DNA of 64,000 nt from Liopterus haemorrhoidalis (taxonomy: Eukaryota > Arthropoda > Insecta > Coleoptera > Dytiscidae), in the NCBI GenBank assembly GCA_963971575.1, contig OZ020611.1, positions 27,821,279-27,885,278 of the forward strand, written 5' to 3'. Positions within the stretch are counted from its first letter, which is position 1, and each line of letters begins with the position of its first letter. Below are positions 1-10,627 of this stretch, piece after piece. Under the pieces are notes generated by a model. The model was not told where the DNA came from. It made no database searches and saw only the letters and a program-made list of their open reading frames with translations. Both the position numbers and the translations under genes were made by a program.

Positions 1-7
1 ATAACAA

Positions 8-30
8 TATATATATATATATATATATTT
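8..30. repeat. (AT)n microsatellite
   Basis: Uninterrupted alternating TA at the left edge of the window. Confidence 0.9.
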
Positions 31-1035
31 TCATTCAATGAAAATTATGTGGCGGGTATTATGTAGTCCGAGAGCCAGTTTAACCCACCCTCTGCTTTCT
101 GAGCGTCGTAAGTGCCTCTCCTAAATATAAATCTTAAATGCGCCATTTACGATATAATGTTTTTTTGGTTACCACCATTGGAAATTGGAAATTGCGAAGC
201 CCGAGGTGAGCCGAGGCATCTTGTTACGAGATTTCATGACCATATTATCAGTATACATTCAGGAGTAATATGGTCAGTATTAAGTCCATTTTTTAGCGTA
301 AACAGTTTATAGGCAGTTGCGAACGGCTACGCAGAACCTGTAATTTGTGTAAGTATTTTTTACACAAAAAAATTGGTATGATGCTGGAGTTTAACTGACG
401 TCCATACTCTTGCTTAGCTGTCAAATAAACGCTTGTGGCTATAGACTTGCTTGATTACACTTACCAAATCCAAAAATGATCATAATAATTCAGTTAATAT
501 TAATAGTTAGCTATTCCTGAACCATATTTTAAGTTTGAACAACTCAAAAACAACTCTGTTTAAACTTGATGACAAAGCAAACAAGTTTTACTAACAATAT
601 CCTTTAAGCAAATATTTTCCTTATTTCAATATTCTCAAATTGAAAGTTTAAACTAACAATATCTTTGTCTATATATCATTCCTTCAGACAGTTGAGACAA
701 GAAAACTGTGCTCTTTGTTCTATATTTTTAAAACTGCACAGATTGCATTATTTGCTATTCCGAATGCACATTTACAATAATTTTATCTGTCTACAGAAAT
801 GAAACAGAACTATGCAAATTTTTTCACAAAAGTCCAACGAAGGAAATATTTTTAAGATTATTTTGAGTTAGTATTTTGTGGAATTAATGAAGAAATATTG
901 CAGAAGGAGAAGGAGATCATAAGAAACGAGTACTTTAATTATATTTTTTGTATAAATATTTTCCTATTTTTTTCTTGAGAATAATTGAAAAGTATTGCTT
1001 GAGGTGAAATATACGATACAGATTTGTTTGTACTC
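31..1035. other. Unassigned AT-rich DNA
   Basis: No convincing coding frame, terminal repeat or RNA-like structure was seen. The short open frame near 112-312 has no recognisable motif and is probably chance. Confidence 0.5.
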
Positions 1036-1042
1036 TGCAGTT

Positions 1043-2160
1043 ATACGAGGGTTAGCTTTTATGTTTTTACAAGCAACCACTAGATGGCAATATTGAAATG
1101 TGTCATTGCAATATTCGTAAAATTTGGCATTTGTTATTGTGAAATCAGTGGCAGTTGACCAAGTAGTTTGTTAATAGTGAGCGTTAAAAAAAAAAAAAAT
1201 TGTGAAAAAATGGATATTACTCGTGAAGGTTTCGTTGGATGATTTTTTACGATTTTAGTAAAGGCCTAACTCAACAACAATGCATAGATTCACTTCGTCA
1301 ACTTTTGGTAATGAAGCATTATCAGAAAAGACGAGTGATGAATCTCGTGAAGGTCGACCAAAATCGGTTGTGATTCAAAAAAACATCGATGCTGTGTGCA
1401 AAATGATTGCAAAAATCGGCATGTGACTTACCGTGAGATAGAGGCATCCTTTAGCATATCGCAGACTGCAATACATTAGATTTTGCATGAACATTTAGCT
1501 GTGAAAAAGAAATGTTCCCGATGGATTCCGCATAATTTTATCGAAGCTCAAAAAAAAGGCTCGTGTTAATTGGTGTACGGAAATGCTAAAATAATTCAAC
1601 CTAGGCACTGCAAAATCCGTATACAACATCGTTACAGTTGACGAAACTTGGATTTATTCATATGAACTGGAAACTAAGCAACAATCCACTGTTTGGGTTT
1701 TCCAAGATGAACCGAAACCCACAAAAGTTGTTCGTTCATGAAGCACTTCCTTGAAAATGATGGCTTGTTTCTTCGGTTGTACTGGAAATATCGCAACCAT
1801 TCCTTTAGAGGATCGGAGAACAGTTAATGCTGAATAATATACAACAGGTATACAACATTGTTTGCCAGAAGACATCGACAAAATCAGGCAAAACAACCAA
1901 AAACGTCGCATGATTCTTCATCATGACAATGCAATGAATTAATGTCTCATTGCCCGTATTCACCTGATTTATCCCCTAACGACTTTTTTTTTTTGTTCCC
2001 CAATGTCAAACAAAAAATGCGTAGACGGCGATTTTCATCACCTCAAGAACTATTGTAGCCTTCGAAAACTATGTTTTTGAGATACCAACTTCAGAGTGGA
2101 AAAGATGTTTTGAGAATTAGTTTGAACGCAATGCAAAAGTGTATAAATAAAACTTAAAGG
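1043..2160 (+). pseudogene. Mariner transposase pseudogene (DD34D type)
   Basis: A transposase of the mariner family would cut and paste its own element at TA sites. The reading frame begins at ATG 1210 and is broken by several frameshifts and stops, the first within about 12 codons. Readable family blocks, in order: the helix-turn-helix region, REGRPKSV, the first catalytic Asp in VDETWIYSYE (Asp codon 1640), the second in HHDNA (codon 1925), and SPDLSPNDFF with the third Asp (codon 1981). The second and third Asp codons are only 56 nt apart, where 34 intervening residues are normal, so about 48 nt was deleted there. A start resembling a mariner end, TACGAGGG, lies at 1043; the right end is not recognisable. 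The element cannot move by itself. Family assignment is secure, subfamily is not. Confidence 0.9.
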
Positions 2161-2164
2161 CGAA

Positions 2165-2981
2165 TATATTATTATCTCTTATTATGAAACAATATTGCCA
2201 AGAAAGTAAATCTCAAGAAAATAATAAAAATTTATTTCGTTTAATTTTTTGTATTTCGAATGTTTCAGTTTCAGTTCAAATTATCATAATTTATCTTAAT
2301 TTTTTGTAAGATTAATGTTTAATTTGTTATTATTTTGCAAGCATATTGTTTAATTTGTGTTATTTAATCAAATAAAAATTTAATACGTGACTAACATTTC
2401 TTTTACCTTTTCTGGTACCTTTTTAACAATTTTCAGAAACCTAAAAACTGAAGCTTTACCTATAAACTGAATTTCCCCCCGATATTCCTTTAAACTACAA
2501 GCTGTATGTAACGTTAAGGTACTAAGTTTCGTGTTTTTCTTAATCACAAAGTTGTATGTTCATTTTTCAAATTGTTAAAATGGTATTATTCAATTATTTT
2601 TTTTTTTTCAAAATAATGCGTTAATCACAATAACATATCAATATATAGTTATTAAAAAAATTTCTTCCTTGTATTGTAACCTTATATTGGTTTTTTTCAT
2701 GCCAAAATTTTTGAAGCTTGTTTTCTCAAATGTAATACACTTCGACATACAACCTTATTATTTTCAGCCGACGATTTGCTAATATACTCGATTTTAACTT
2801 TTTATTTGAACCGGAACCAAACCGGAACTGTATCGGAATTTTTAGATGAACCGAAACCAAAACTGGAACGAAAAACATTTACTTGGAACGTAACCGTAAA
2901 CCGGAACGAAATAAATTTGGGTTCGACTGTCTGATTAGAACACATCCCATATGCTGGCCAATTTAATTTTACTTCTAAAAA
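2165..2981. other. Unassigned AT-rich DNA with ACCGGAAC-rich tract
   Basis: Mostly featureless. Between about 2811 and 2917 the motif ACCGGAAC/ACCGAAAC recurs roughly every 15-25 bp, like the subterminal repeats of some hAT elements, but I could not find paired ends. Confidence 0.4.
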
Positions 2982-3455
2982 GTGTCTGATAAAAAGTATT
3001 TCCTTGGAACATATCTATTTGGTTACGCGAGTTGCTACTGTCTTTCTTTTTACGTGTTCAATGGCATCATGGCATATGGTATAATAGCCTGGGGTGGTGC
3101 ATCCGGTGTATATTTAAATAAAATCAAAATAATTAAAAAAATAATTATTAAAATCATGTTAAAAAAACAAAAAATACATTAAGAAAAACCCCGACTGCAT
3201 AAATAAAAAAGGACATTCATACAGTGTCAGAAATAAAAACATTACTTTATATAAGGCAAGTAAAAGTATTGGCCAGCGATGTTTTTTATATCTAATCCCT
3301 AAAGTTTATAACGCCTTTCAAAGTTCCATGAGTGAAGAAAAAAACAAAATTGTAACATTAACATTAACTCAGCTTGCTGGACAAAAACGTTTTGCAGAAA
3401 TTAATCTAAATTGGAAATTGAAAATATTTTATATGTCATTAAGTGACGCATAATC
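2982..3455 (+). pseudogene. LINE reverse-transcriptase C-terminal fragment
   Basis: The translation contains FNGIMAYGIIAWGGAS, the typical block after the RT palm in non-LTR retrotransposons, where primer-template contacts are made. Downstream, in other frames, NKKGHSYSVRNKN and KVYNAFQ match the usual C-terminal tail of CR1/Jockey-group ORF2 proteins. All catalytic RT boxes (the FADD block and upstream) are missing, so this is a 5'-truncated copy, which is normal for LINEs. At least two frameshifts separate the blocks. An A-rich tail with AATAAA-like runs follows at about 3660-3690. Confidence 0.7.
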
Positions 3456-4456
3456 TAAATCCACATATTATATTTAAACAAATAACACAAAAAATACCTC
3501 TTTTGTAATAAATACAGTTATCCAAGTGTTCTTTTCTGGTTTTTATCTTTTCTATCTTTTCTGTTTTTCTTTTCTTTTAATTCTTGTATTATTGTATTGA
3601 ATCGTGTATAGATTTTGCTTACTGTCACATGTATACATTATATTTACTAGTTTTGTATAAAAAATATGTCAAACAATAAAAAATAAAATATCAAAAACTT
3701 GAAAGCCACGCACAGACTCTTATAGGTCTTTGTGGCGTAGCACTTGCCATTCTCCTGGTAAGTCTAAATACGAAAATTGATTATGTATTGATATGTATTT
3801 TTGAAATGTAATTTTATTTGTACATGTATATTAATTTCGTAATAAATAATCATATTCTTCACTAGCTGTTGTTACATTTTCGATTAATGTTGGCAGACCT
3901 TTCGTACTAATCTATAGTTCGTGATTAAATTTACGATTAAAATTTAGTCAAATGTTAAAAAGTCGTGAATGTCATTCAGAATATTAAATTAAATTTATCA
4001 TGATTAGATAAAATTTCCTAGAAGACAACAGCATGACCCAGAAAATTTCTTAAAAGTAGATAACTGTCAGATAGCGATTAAAATTTAAATATATCATTTT
4101 GCATGTTGTTATTCCAAAATATGCAGAATTCGTCGAGTTCGTGATAACGCGTAATGTATATACCACCATTATCCTTCGATCAATTAAAGATACTGCTTTC
4201 GACCTTGAACTTTGAACTTTTTTATTGTCTCACACAGTTTACTTTATCAGTATTTTAAATTATCGCGGCAAACTTTTCAACACGAATATTAAAAAAAGTT
4301 TTTCGAAAAAAGTAATTAATTATTTGTATGATTCTAAATCACGATAGTCTTGGAGTACGTTAAAAAATTGGGACAGAAAATATAAAAAAATGTTTTGTTG
4401 ACTCAATGATCACAATCAGAAATGTTTTTTATTTCGTAAAAAAAGTTCTCTTACAC
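3456..4456. other. LINE 3' tail and unassigned DNA
   Basis: The first 230 bp are probably the 3' UTR of the LINE fragment to the left. Positions 3700-3850 hold a slightly GC-richer stretch ending in AATAAATAA, plausibly another LINE 3' end. Nothing identifiable follows. Confidence 0.4.
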
Positions 4457-5339
4457 CAGGAATCTCCAAACTGGTCAGTATGGATGCCCACTATATTCTA
4501 TCTCAGAAAGACTGATAGTAATAAAATTTATTATTTCTAAAAAGTTATTGTTTTTTCACACAGAAGCGGCAAAACAAAAGCGACAAAATATGTATAGTTC
4601 GAAACGAAATATTGTTAAAAACAACCGAGTGTGCCGCACATATTATATGGGAATACGAACTAGGGTTAAACACAATAGATCATAAAAATGTGACCCTAAA
4701 ATTTTGAGGAAAAATATGGTCACAGGGGTGTGTTTAATGATATGATAAATATGACCACAGGCGTGCGTTTAATAAAATGATAAATAGTAATATAGAAATA
4801 CACAAGTCCAATTTAAACGTGTTTAAAATGTGCACGCCACTGGTAACTGCCTGACAAAATGATTTATTACTATCAGTATTTCTGAGATAGACTATAGTCG
4901 ATATCGTTATATCGACTATAGTCGTATAACTATAGTATATATTGTTAGGGATCGAGTCGGGCTCAGGGGCCGATTGGGGGTAGGGATGGAAAACAGTGTG
5001 CCTTTATGTCCGAAGATCGGTAGGCTGTTTTTGGGGTCGTGGTCGGCACATTTGCTATTCTTTTGAATTTCTTGTCTTCTCTGGTTATTATTTAAGTATT
5101 GGATTTTTGCCTCCGGACATCACTTCAAAATATTTGTTCCTCCTTCGGTTATTACTTGAAAAATTTGGATTCACCCCGGTCCTAAATTGAAAATTTTAGA
5201 TTTCTTCCCTCCTTTGGTTGCCACTTAACTTTTTTTTCTCCAGTTTTGGGTTTATATATACATATTTTTTTATGGGTGTTTATATAAATTTGAGAAATTC
5301 TGGCTGGGTTTGACGGACATAAAAGTTTGGGAACCCCAG
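4457..5339. mobile_element. hAT-type non-autonomous element (MITE)
   Basis: The left end reads CAGGAATCTCCAAAC; the right end, reverse-complemented, reads CTGGGGTTCCCAAAC. These are imperfect terminal inverted repeats of the hAT type. They are flanked by 8-bp target duplications differing at one base: TCTTACAC (4449-4456) and TCTTACAA (5340-5347). The element has no transposase. It contains an inverted pair of about 37 bp (4492-4530 and 4860-4896) and a 34-bp palindrome at 4890-4923. The inner pair could be a second, nested element. Confidence 0.75.
4890..4923. repeat. 34-bp palindrome
   Basis: Two perfect 15-bp arms (GACTATAGTCGATAT and its complement) are separated by CGTT. It lies at the right edge of the inner inverted pair within the hAT-type element. 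Confidence 0.85.
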
Positions 5340-5446
5340 TCTTACAACTATAATTTCTATGAGGTTTCGTAAATAAACGAACTGTATCAATATTTATAAG
5401 TTATTTAAAAAAATATGTTAAAGAAAAATAAAATTAAAAATCAATA

Positions 5447-6085
5447 ATGAAAAAATCAAGTATCTCATTGTTAGTAGACGCAGAAATGACCAACTTAAAA
5501 GTTAATGGCAACACTTTTGAAAGAGTTTATACTTTCAAATACCTGGGTACCGTGATAAATCTGGTGAATCTGATACAGCAGGATATTAAGAACAGAATTA
5601 AAACTGCTAAGGCATCTCACATTCTCTTCAAAATGAAATGCCTGTCCATAAAAACCAAGATCGGGTTATACCAAGCTATAGTACGTCCCGAACTTATTTA
5701 TGGCTCCGAAAAATTGAACCTTACAAAAGCGACATGGACAATATCTCATAGTTTCCGAAAATAAAATATTACGTCGAATCTTTGGTCCCATTCAAATTGA
5801 TGGTGAATGGTGAATCTGTAAGATCAAAGATATTCGAGAACTGTACTCAAAGTCGAGTATCACACAAAAACTAAGATGTAGACAATTACAGTGGATAGAG
5901 TACGTAATGAGGATGAGAGAGGACAGAATGGTTAGGAAGATATGGGAGAGAAGATTGAACATCGTCAACTAGTGCGAAAACTTCTCAAGAGATGGAGAGA
6001 TCAGCTAACCAAAGATCTAACAAGTATTGGTATATAGGATAAATGGAAAGACCTGACAATTAACAGATCAAGATAGAGGACTTAT
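5447..6085 (+). pseudogene. RTE-type LINE, reverse-transcriptase C-terminal fragment
   Basis: The first open stretch (5447-5764) contains FKYLGTVIN, IKNRIKTAKA, TKIGLYQAIVRP and LIYGSE, the thumb region of RTE-clade reverse transcriptases. After a frameshift, KILRRIFGP and, further on, LYSKSSI and LRWxEYVMRM-like blocks continue to about 6000. The catalytic palm boxes are absent, so this is a 5'-truncated remnant. Reading the frames jointly gives a continuous family-like order with at least two indels. Clade assignment is from motif memory and is fairly sure. Confidence 0.8.
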
Positions 6086-6316
6086 ATTAATGCCCTATTA
6101 AATATTAATGCCCTCCAAAATAATCTCCCACAACAGCTACAATGCGTTTTCATTTCTCAAAGTATCATTGTAAGTAATTTTTTACATTTTCCCAGATTTT
6201 TATGATTTTGTGCCTAAAAGAAATTCTTGTCACTCAGGTGTCTGCCTATGTCTACACAGTAATTGTGGCTAAGTTTCTGTATCTAGAATTCTTGAGAGTT
6301 GAATTTGGCATTTTTT

Positions 6317-7308
6317 AGGGTTTTGTAGGTATCACCAAAAAACCCTTATACCGTCATTTTGTTGTCTGTCTGTCTGTCTGTTCGGTAAAAATTATAGCCA
6401 AACGGCTAAACCTAGAGAGTTGAAATTTGGCATGCTTGTACAACTTTTTGACCCGCACATAGGAAAAATACTAAAACATCTAAAAAACATATCCCCTTAA
6501 AAATATAAACAAATATTTGCTCATCGAAAAAAAAAAAAAAATTTAAATTGTGGACTAACGATGGATTAACGATCAAAATTTTATTTTTGCAAAATAAATT
6601 ATTTTGACGCGATTTTTGCCAAAATTGTGCAAAAAATTTTTATTTTTAAACTAAGTAATGTACATTGGTGTGAACCGGAATAGTACAACAGGAATTTTTG
6701 ATCAGATTACGGTTTCGGAAAATAACGCATTTTTTGTGTTTTTAACCAAAATATGTTAAATATTTAATTCGCTATGTAACCCAGTAGATAACTCAGCGCT
6801 CATAGCGATGTGCGTTTCGTCATTGCTTTGTAATTTTCCAAAGAGGTAACTTGCAAACTAGAGTTCGAATCCTGTCAATTTTAATTTTTATGTTTTTTTT
6901 TTGCAATTTTCTTTTGTTTAAATTATTTTGTCAAAATTCTAGTTATATTTTGGTAAATGTTGCATTTAATTTTTAAAAGCGTAAATTTAATAACCAGTGG
7001 GAAGTGTTGAAATTATAATACAATTCTATGTTTGAATGTATATGAAATCAGAGGGCGGGGCTAATGATTTAAGCAACCAATAGAAGCCATAGGCGCAATA
7101 TTCAAAATCTTAATGAACCTTGCTATATATAAAAAAAAATACTGCACATATTTAGAAACTTAAATAAGGGTATTAGGCATTCGAATTAAAATTCATAAAA
7201 AAATATTTTGACATAAAATTTGTTTTGGCATCCCAAATAATCATCATTCAGTTACTAATACCTGCAAAACCCTGAAATGTGTGACAATTTACACTTCACA
7301 TCAATTTT
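6317..7308 (+). mobile_element. Dispersed repeat family A, copy 1
   Basis: The left end AGGGTTTTGTAGGTAT (6317-6332) is matched in inverted orientation by ATACCTGCAAAACCCT (7258-7273), followed by a shared tail with TGTGTGA and TTCACATCA. After the left end come a short (GTCT)n run and the conserved GGTAAAAATTATAGCCAAAC block. The same layout occurs at 16718-17728 and 46617-47880, with partial copies at 35250-35690 and 60973-61090. No transposase was seen. A weak tRNA-like stretch with B-box AGTTCGAATCC lies at about 6774-6875. Superfamily unknown; inverted ends suggest a non-autonomous DNA element. Confidence 0.75.
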
Positions 7309-7339
7309 TTATGATTCACATATAGGAAAAATACTGAGA

Positions 7340-7450
7340 ATTTGAGGTCTCGTTGCCGAGTTGACCATTTCTCGAGTCGTGTTGACCGCCACCGACTTGA
7401 CCATTGCGGAGTTGACCAACGCGAAGGTTGACTCGCCAAGTTGATTTTGA
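7340..7450. repeat. Degenerate GAGTTGACCA repeats
   Basis: GTTGACC or CTTGACC recurs about six times, separated by irregular 10-20 bp spacers, in a GC-richer patch. The open frame across it on the minus strand is a by-product of the repeat. Confidence 0.6.
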
Positions 7451-7629
7451 CGTATCCTTGTACGGAACAGCCGTACAAGTATCCATCAAAATATGTTGAA
7501 CATGGGGCTAATTTCCTACTTCGGTAATTGAAATAATTATAACTATAATTATTATTTATACAGTGTAAAAATAGCAGTTTTACGGGAGAATTAACTATAA
7601 CAATATTATTGTCCCTAAAGTTCAAAGTA

Positions 7630-8455
7630 CTTCTAATAATTTAACATTTCTCTACCAATTTTTTTAATCCGCCTATGTAATTTAAATGTTTTTATGTTGT
7701 TTTACTGTCGATCCTCGTTTTTTCATGTTTATTCCTGTGTTTTTGCTGGCCAGTGAATATTGTCTGTGGGGATTCCTGCATATTTATCATGCCTGTATGA
7801 TTCTTGAATAGGATGGCATATCTTTTTGTCTGCTACGCCTGTCTGATCATTTATAACAATGAGATTTATTAAATCTTTTGTTGTATTATGTCTGACAGTT
7901 TGTTTCTGTTTTTACGCTGAATGTATTTTAATTATTTATTTCGGGATAGAATGGATGAGTTTCTTTAATGTTTTGACAATAGATTATAAGGTTTTAAATT
8001 TTATTTTTAACGTAAAACTGAAAAGAAGAATTCTAAGAAATCTCACAATACAAATTAAATATTTTTTAAAGAAATAGCTTGTGACGTAATAGAAAAATTT
8101 GAAGCGATGTACATTTTAACCGTTTATTATAAAAAAATCTTTTTATCGCATATGCTTTGTTTAGGAAGATTGAAGTGGCGTAGATCAATGGATCGAATTG
8201 ATGTGCAGAGTGAATTTTCATATTTCACGGTATCGTAGGAAAAGGCAATAAAATCTTAGCGAACACACAGCTAGACATCCACGAAGACTGACAACAGTGG
8301 CGTAGATTCAACACCCTTCCTCCCCCACAATCTAATACTCCGTAACCAGTGACTGACTAAGACCTAATTTTTGCTAGATCGTTATAAATTATTGACCAAA
8401 TTAGCCTAGCTATTACCTTATTAGCCTGAATATAACGCTATATTTTTTGACCAAT
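7630..8455. other. Unassigned DNA
   Basis: A 72-codon open frame at 7859-8077 is rich in hydrophobic residues, but the base composition is that of AT-rich noncoding DNA and no motif is recognised. I treat it as chance. Nothing else seen. Confidence 0.4.
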
Positions 8456-8760
8456 AGGGGATACGCATAAAATTTATATTTCCTTAAAACTACATTTTTT
8501 TGATATGTTAATGTTAGTTATGTCACCTAACAAAACAAAAATTACATTTTAATGAATATTACAGCCAAATTTTTTTAATTAAAATATTGTAAATTTGAAA
8601 TAAGCCGACCACAGCGCGAAGATTGCCGAGTAAATACGACTGAGCATGACGTCAAACCCCAGGCAGCCAAGACTACAACATAATCTTTACGTGTGTATAT
8701 TGTATTGTTCGAGAGTTTTGTATTTGTTTTTAAACAATTTTTCACGCATTCATTATTAAA

Positions 8761-8907
8761 ATGGCAGATAAAGATTTTGTTTGGGCTCAGAGTGATAATT
8801 TACCCAACATTGATGCATTTATGCTCATAGAATATATGAAAAATAATGAATGCTACAGTGCTGAAGAAATACGTGGTGTCAAAACAGACTTTAGTAAACA
8901 GACTTAA
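8761..8907 (+). pseudogene. 48-codon ORF, N-terminal fragment resembling YqaJ/SWIM-type protein
   Basis: ATG lies in a good start context (AAAATGG) about 300 bp inside the left end of the surrounding element. The peptide begins MADKDFVWAQSDNLPNIDAF and continues LIEYMKNNECYSAEEIRGVK before a TAA stop at 8905. In my memory this order (short acidic start, aromatic-rich patch, LPxVDAF, AEEIRGVK) matches the N-terminus of arthropod multi-copy proteins with a SWIM zinc finger and YqaJ exonuclease-type domain, some carried by ISL2EU transposons. Both of those domains are absent here: the ORF stops where the family continues. It is likely a leftover of the accessory gene of an autonomous parent. The family match is inference. 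Confidence 0.5.
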
Positions 8908-9204
8908 GTAAACCATTTATGTATTCTATAACTGTATGTAAACAATAAACGCTGCAATTCTGTAAAATGTACATATTTATGTAATTTAGATGTCAGAATT
9001 TTACTACATTGTTTACATGAAGTTACAAAACGTTAGAGGCATAATTGAAATACTGCAATATAGGTTATATATTTTAATACAAAATTTAATTCGGTAAACA
9101 TGTATAAATTGTTTTTATAGAATTAAACTTTATTTTAATTAAAATCAATCTAACTTTACACAATCTATAAAAGTTATACAAGCAAATAAGTTCACGACAG
9201 ACAG

Positions 9205-9262
9205 TTTAAGCTGTACGCTGTACACTGACTAGGCTGTACGCTGTACACTGGGTAGGCTGTAC
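9205..9262. repeat. 24-bp tandem repeat, 2.7 copies
   Basis: The unit contains GGCTGTACGCTGTACACTG; copies differ by one to three bases. It lies near the right end of the ISL2EU-like element, where subterminal repeats often bind transposase. Confidence 0.8.
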
Positions 9263-9518
9263 GCAGTACACTTATATAGGGTATGACGTCACACGTGGTT
9301 TTCGCGCGCTACATATATTTATGATTTTTTTAAGCCTTCAAATTAAAAACAAATGTAAAACTGTGTTTATGTTATATGCAACAAGAGGAATATAATAAAA
9401 AATAAAAAAAAATCATTCCTATCCCCTATTATTTTCTGTGAAAAAATTGACGCTAAATTCGAGGTCTAGGTAATGTAATATAAGCAACCCTTCTTATTAG
9501 TACGCCTATGCCTCCACA

Positions 9519-10068
9519 CTACCATAACAAAGGTGAAAAACGGTCTTTGAAAGTTATTGAATTCAACTGGTTCCGATAAGTCCAGAATTGCTGTTATGCT
9601 TGTAGTTACTGCTGATGGACAGAAGATTCACCCTTACGATATATTGAAACGTTAAGCAAAGCTCAAAGAAAATCTGCATCCAGGAATAATAATTTTTCGG
9701 GACTAAGAAAAATGTTGGATGCCAGAGGAATTTGTTTTAGACTGGTTAAATGTGATATGCGGAAAACAGCCAGGTTCTCTGAGAAAAACTTGCTCCTTGA
9801 TGCATTTCGAGACTATCTTACGTCAGGTGGTAAAGAAAAATTCAGGTATTTAATTCCGATAATCCAGGTGTTATGACACGTCAGTTGCAAGTATTGGATG
9901 TGGTGGTCAATAAACCATTTAAAGACAACTTACGAAAAGAATACAACAATAGGGCATTAGCGGAAAATCACCCATTGACACCTCCAGGAAAAACAAATAA
10001 ATCATCAGTCTCACTTTTAGGAGAATGGATTGCGACCACATGGCATAAGATCGAACCTGAATCGATAG
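9519..10068 (+). pseudogene. Pogo/Tigger-like transposase, first part
   Basis: Joint reading of frames gives GSDKSRIAVMLVVTADGQKI, then EEFVLDWLN and GKQPGSLRKT, then LLDAFRDYL, then the open stretch from 9873 with MTRQLQVLDVVVNKPFKDNL and NHPLTPPGKT. This is the DDE_1 catalytic domain of pogo/Tigger-type transposases (the C-terminal half; the CENP-B-like DNA-binding domain is missing to the left). The LLDAFRDYL segment is the usual second acidic block. There are several frameshifts and stops. The frame is interrupted at 10068 by an insertion and resumes at 10558. Original strand +. Confidence 0.85.
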
Positions 10069-10549
10069 CAGTGGCTGACTAAGGAAAATCCAGGCCCTAG
10101 GCAAGGTTTTCATTGCGGGCCCTACTAGTTCAAAAATCATAAAAGTATGGAAAAAATCCATAATAAAATCGCCTTACGGGCCCAAAAAAAAAAAAAGGCT
10201 CTTGGCCAGAGTTTCTCAACAGGTGGTCCGCGGACCATCAGTGGTCCCCAGAAAAATTTTAGTGGTCCGCGAAAGACTTTTATTGTCTTAATTTTTTTAT
10301 GATCTTTTGTTCATTTTTCGTGTATTTTGTTCATTTTTCAGTGATATTTTATTACCAAGATATATGTAGAGTTTACATATACAATTTGTTTAATAGTACA
10401 TTTATTTTTAGGGGTCCGCGGTGGAAAATTAAATAATTTACTGGTCCGCGGTAGAAAATTTAATATTTTACTAGTCCGCGGTACGTTTTCAGTTGAGAAA
10501 CACTGCTCTAGGCAGTTGCCTAGTCTGCCTAGGCCAAACTCCGTTCCTG
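10069..10549. mobile_element. Outer hAT-type MITE inserted in the Tigger transposase
   Basis: An 8-bp direct duplication ATCGATAG flanks it exactly (10061-10068 and 10550-10557), and removing it rejoins the Tigger reading between ESIA and GFKKC. Ends are CAGTGGC on the left and, reverse-complemented, CAGGAACGG on the right. Eight-base duplications and CAG starts are hAT hallmarks. The element has no ORF and carries a second MITE inside. Confidence 0.8.
10207..10505. mobile_element. Inner hAT-type MITE with TTTCTCAAC ends
   Basis: Left end CAGAGTTTCTCAAC, right end GTTGAGAAACACTG: a 14-bp inverted repeat with one mismatch. The flanking 8-mers are CTCTTGGC (10199-10206) and CTCTAGGC (10506-10513), one difference. 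Internally, GGTCCGCGG recurs four to five times, as in known vertebrate and insect hAT MITEs with this end. It sits inside the outer MITE and is therefore younger. Confidence 0.85.
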
Positions 10550-10557
10550 ATCGATAG

Positions 10558-10627
10558 TGATGGTTTTAAGAAATGCTGCATTTCATATAATTTAAATGGG
10601 CCTGAAGATGACATTTTGTAGGAGACT
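10558..10627 (+). pseudogene. Pogo/Tigger-like transposase, resumed C-terminal part
   Basis: GFKKCCISYNLNGPEDDIL continues the Tigger family consensus directly after the ATCGATAG duplication. It ends where the (TAA)-rich tail of a minus-strand LINE begins at about 10628, so the LINE probably landed here too. Confidence 0.8.

Larger units (their letters stand above)
8456..9427 (+). mobile_element. ISL2EU-like non-autonomous DNA transposon
   Basis: The ends are AGGGGATACGCAT (left) and, reverse-complemented, AGGGGATAGGAAT (right): 13-bp inverted repeats with two mismatches. Both sides are flanked by AT (8454-8455 and 9428-9429), the 2-bp target duplication reported for the ISL2EU group of the PIF/Harbinger-related superfamily. 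Secondary inverted motifs include GCGCGAAG...TGACGTC near 8615-8655 and TGACGTC...CGCGCGC near 9283-9310. A 24-bp unit (GGCTGTACGCTGTACAC core) is repeated 2.7 times at 9205-9262. The internal ORF at 8761-8907 resembles the N-terminus of the multi-copy insect YqaJ/SWIM-type proteins. No DDE transposase is present. Assignment rests on ends, duplication and ORF together. Confidence 0.6.

Noticed and set aside
7859..8077. Small membrane protein
   Set aside because: Hydrophobic residues reflect AT-rich codons (Phe, Ile, Leu); no conserved motif or start context.
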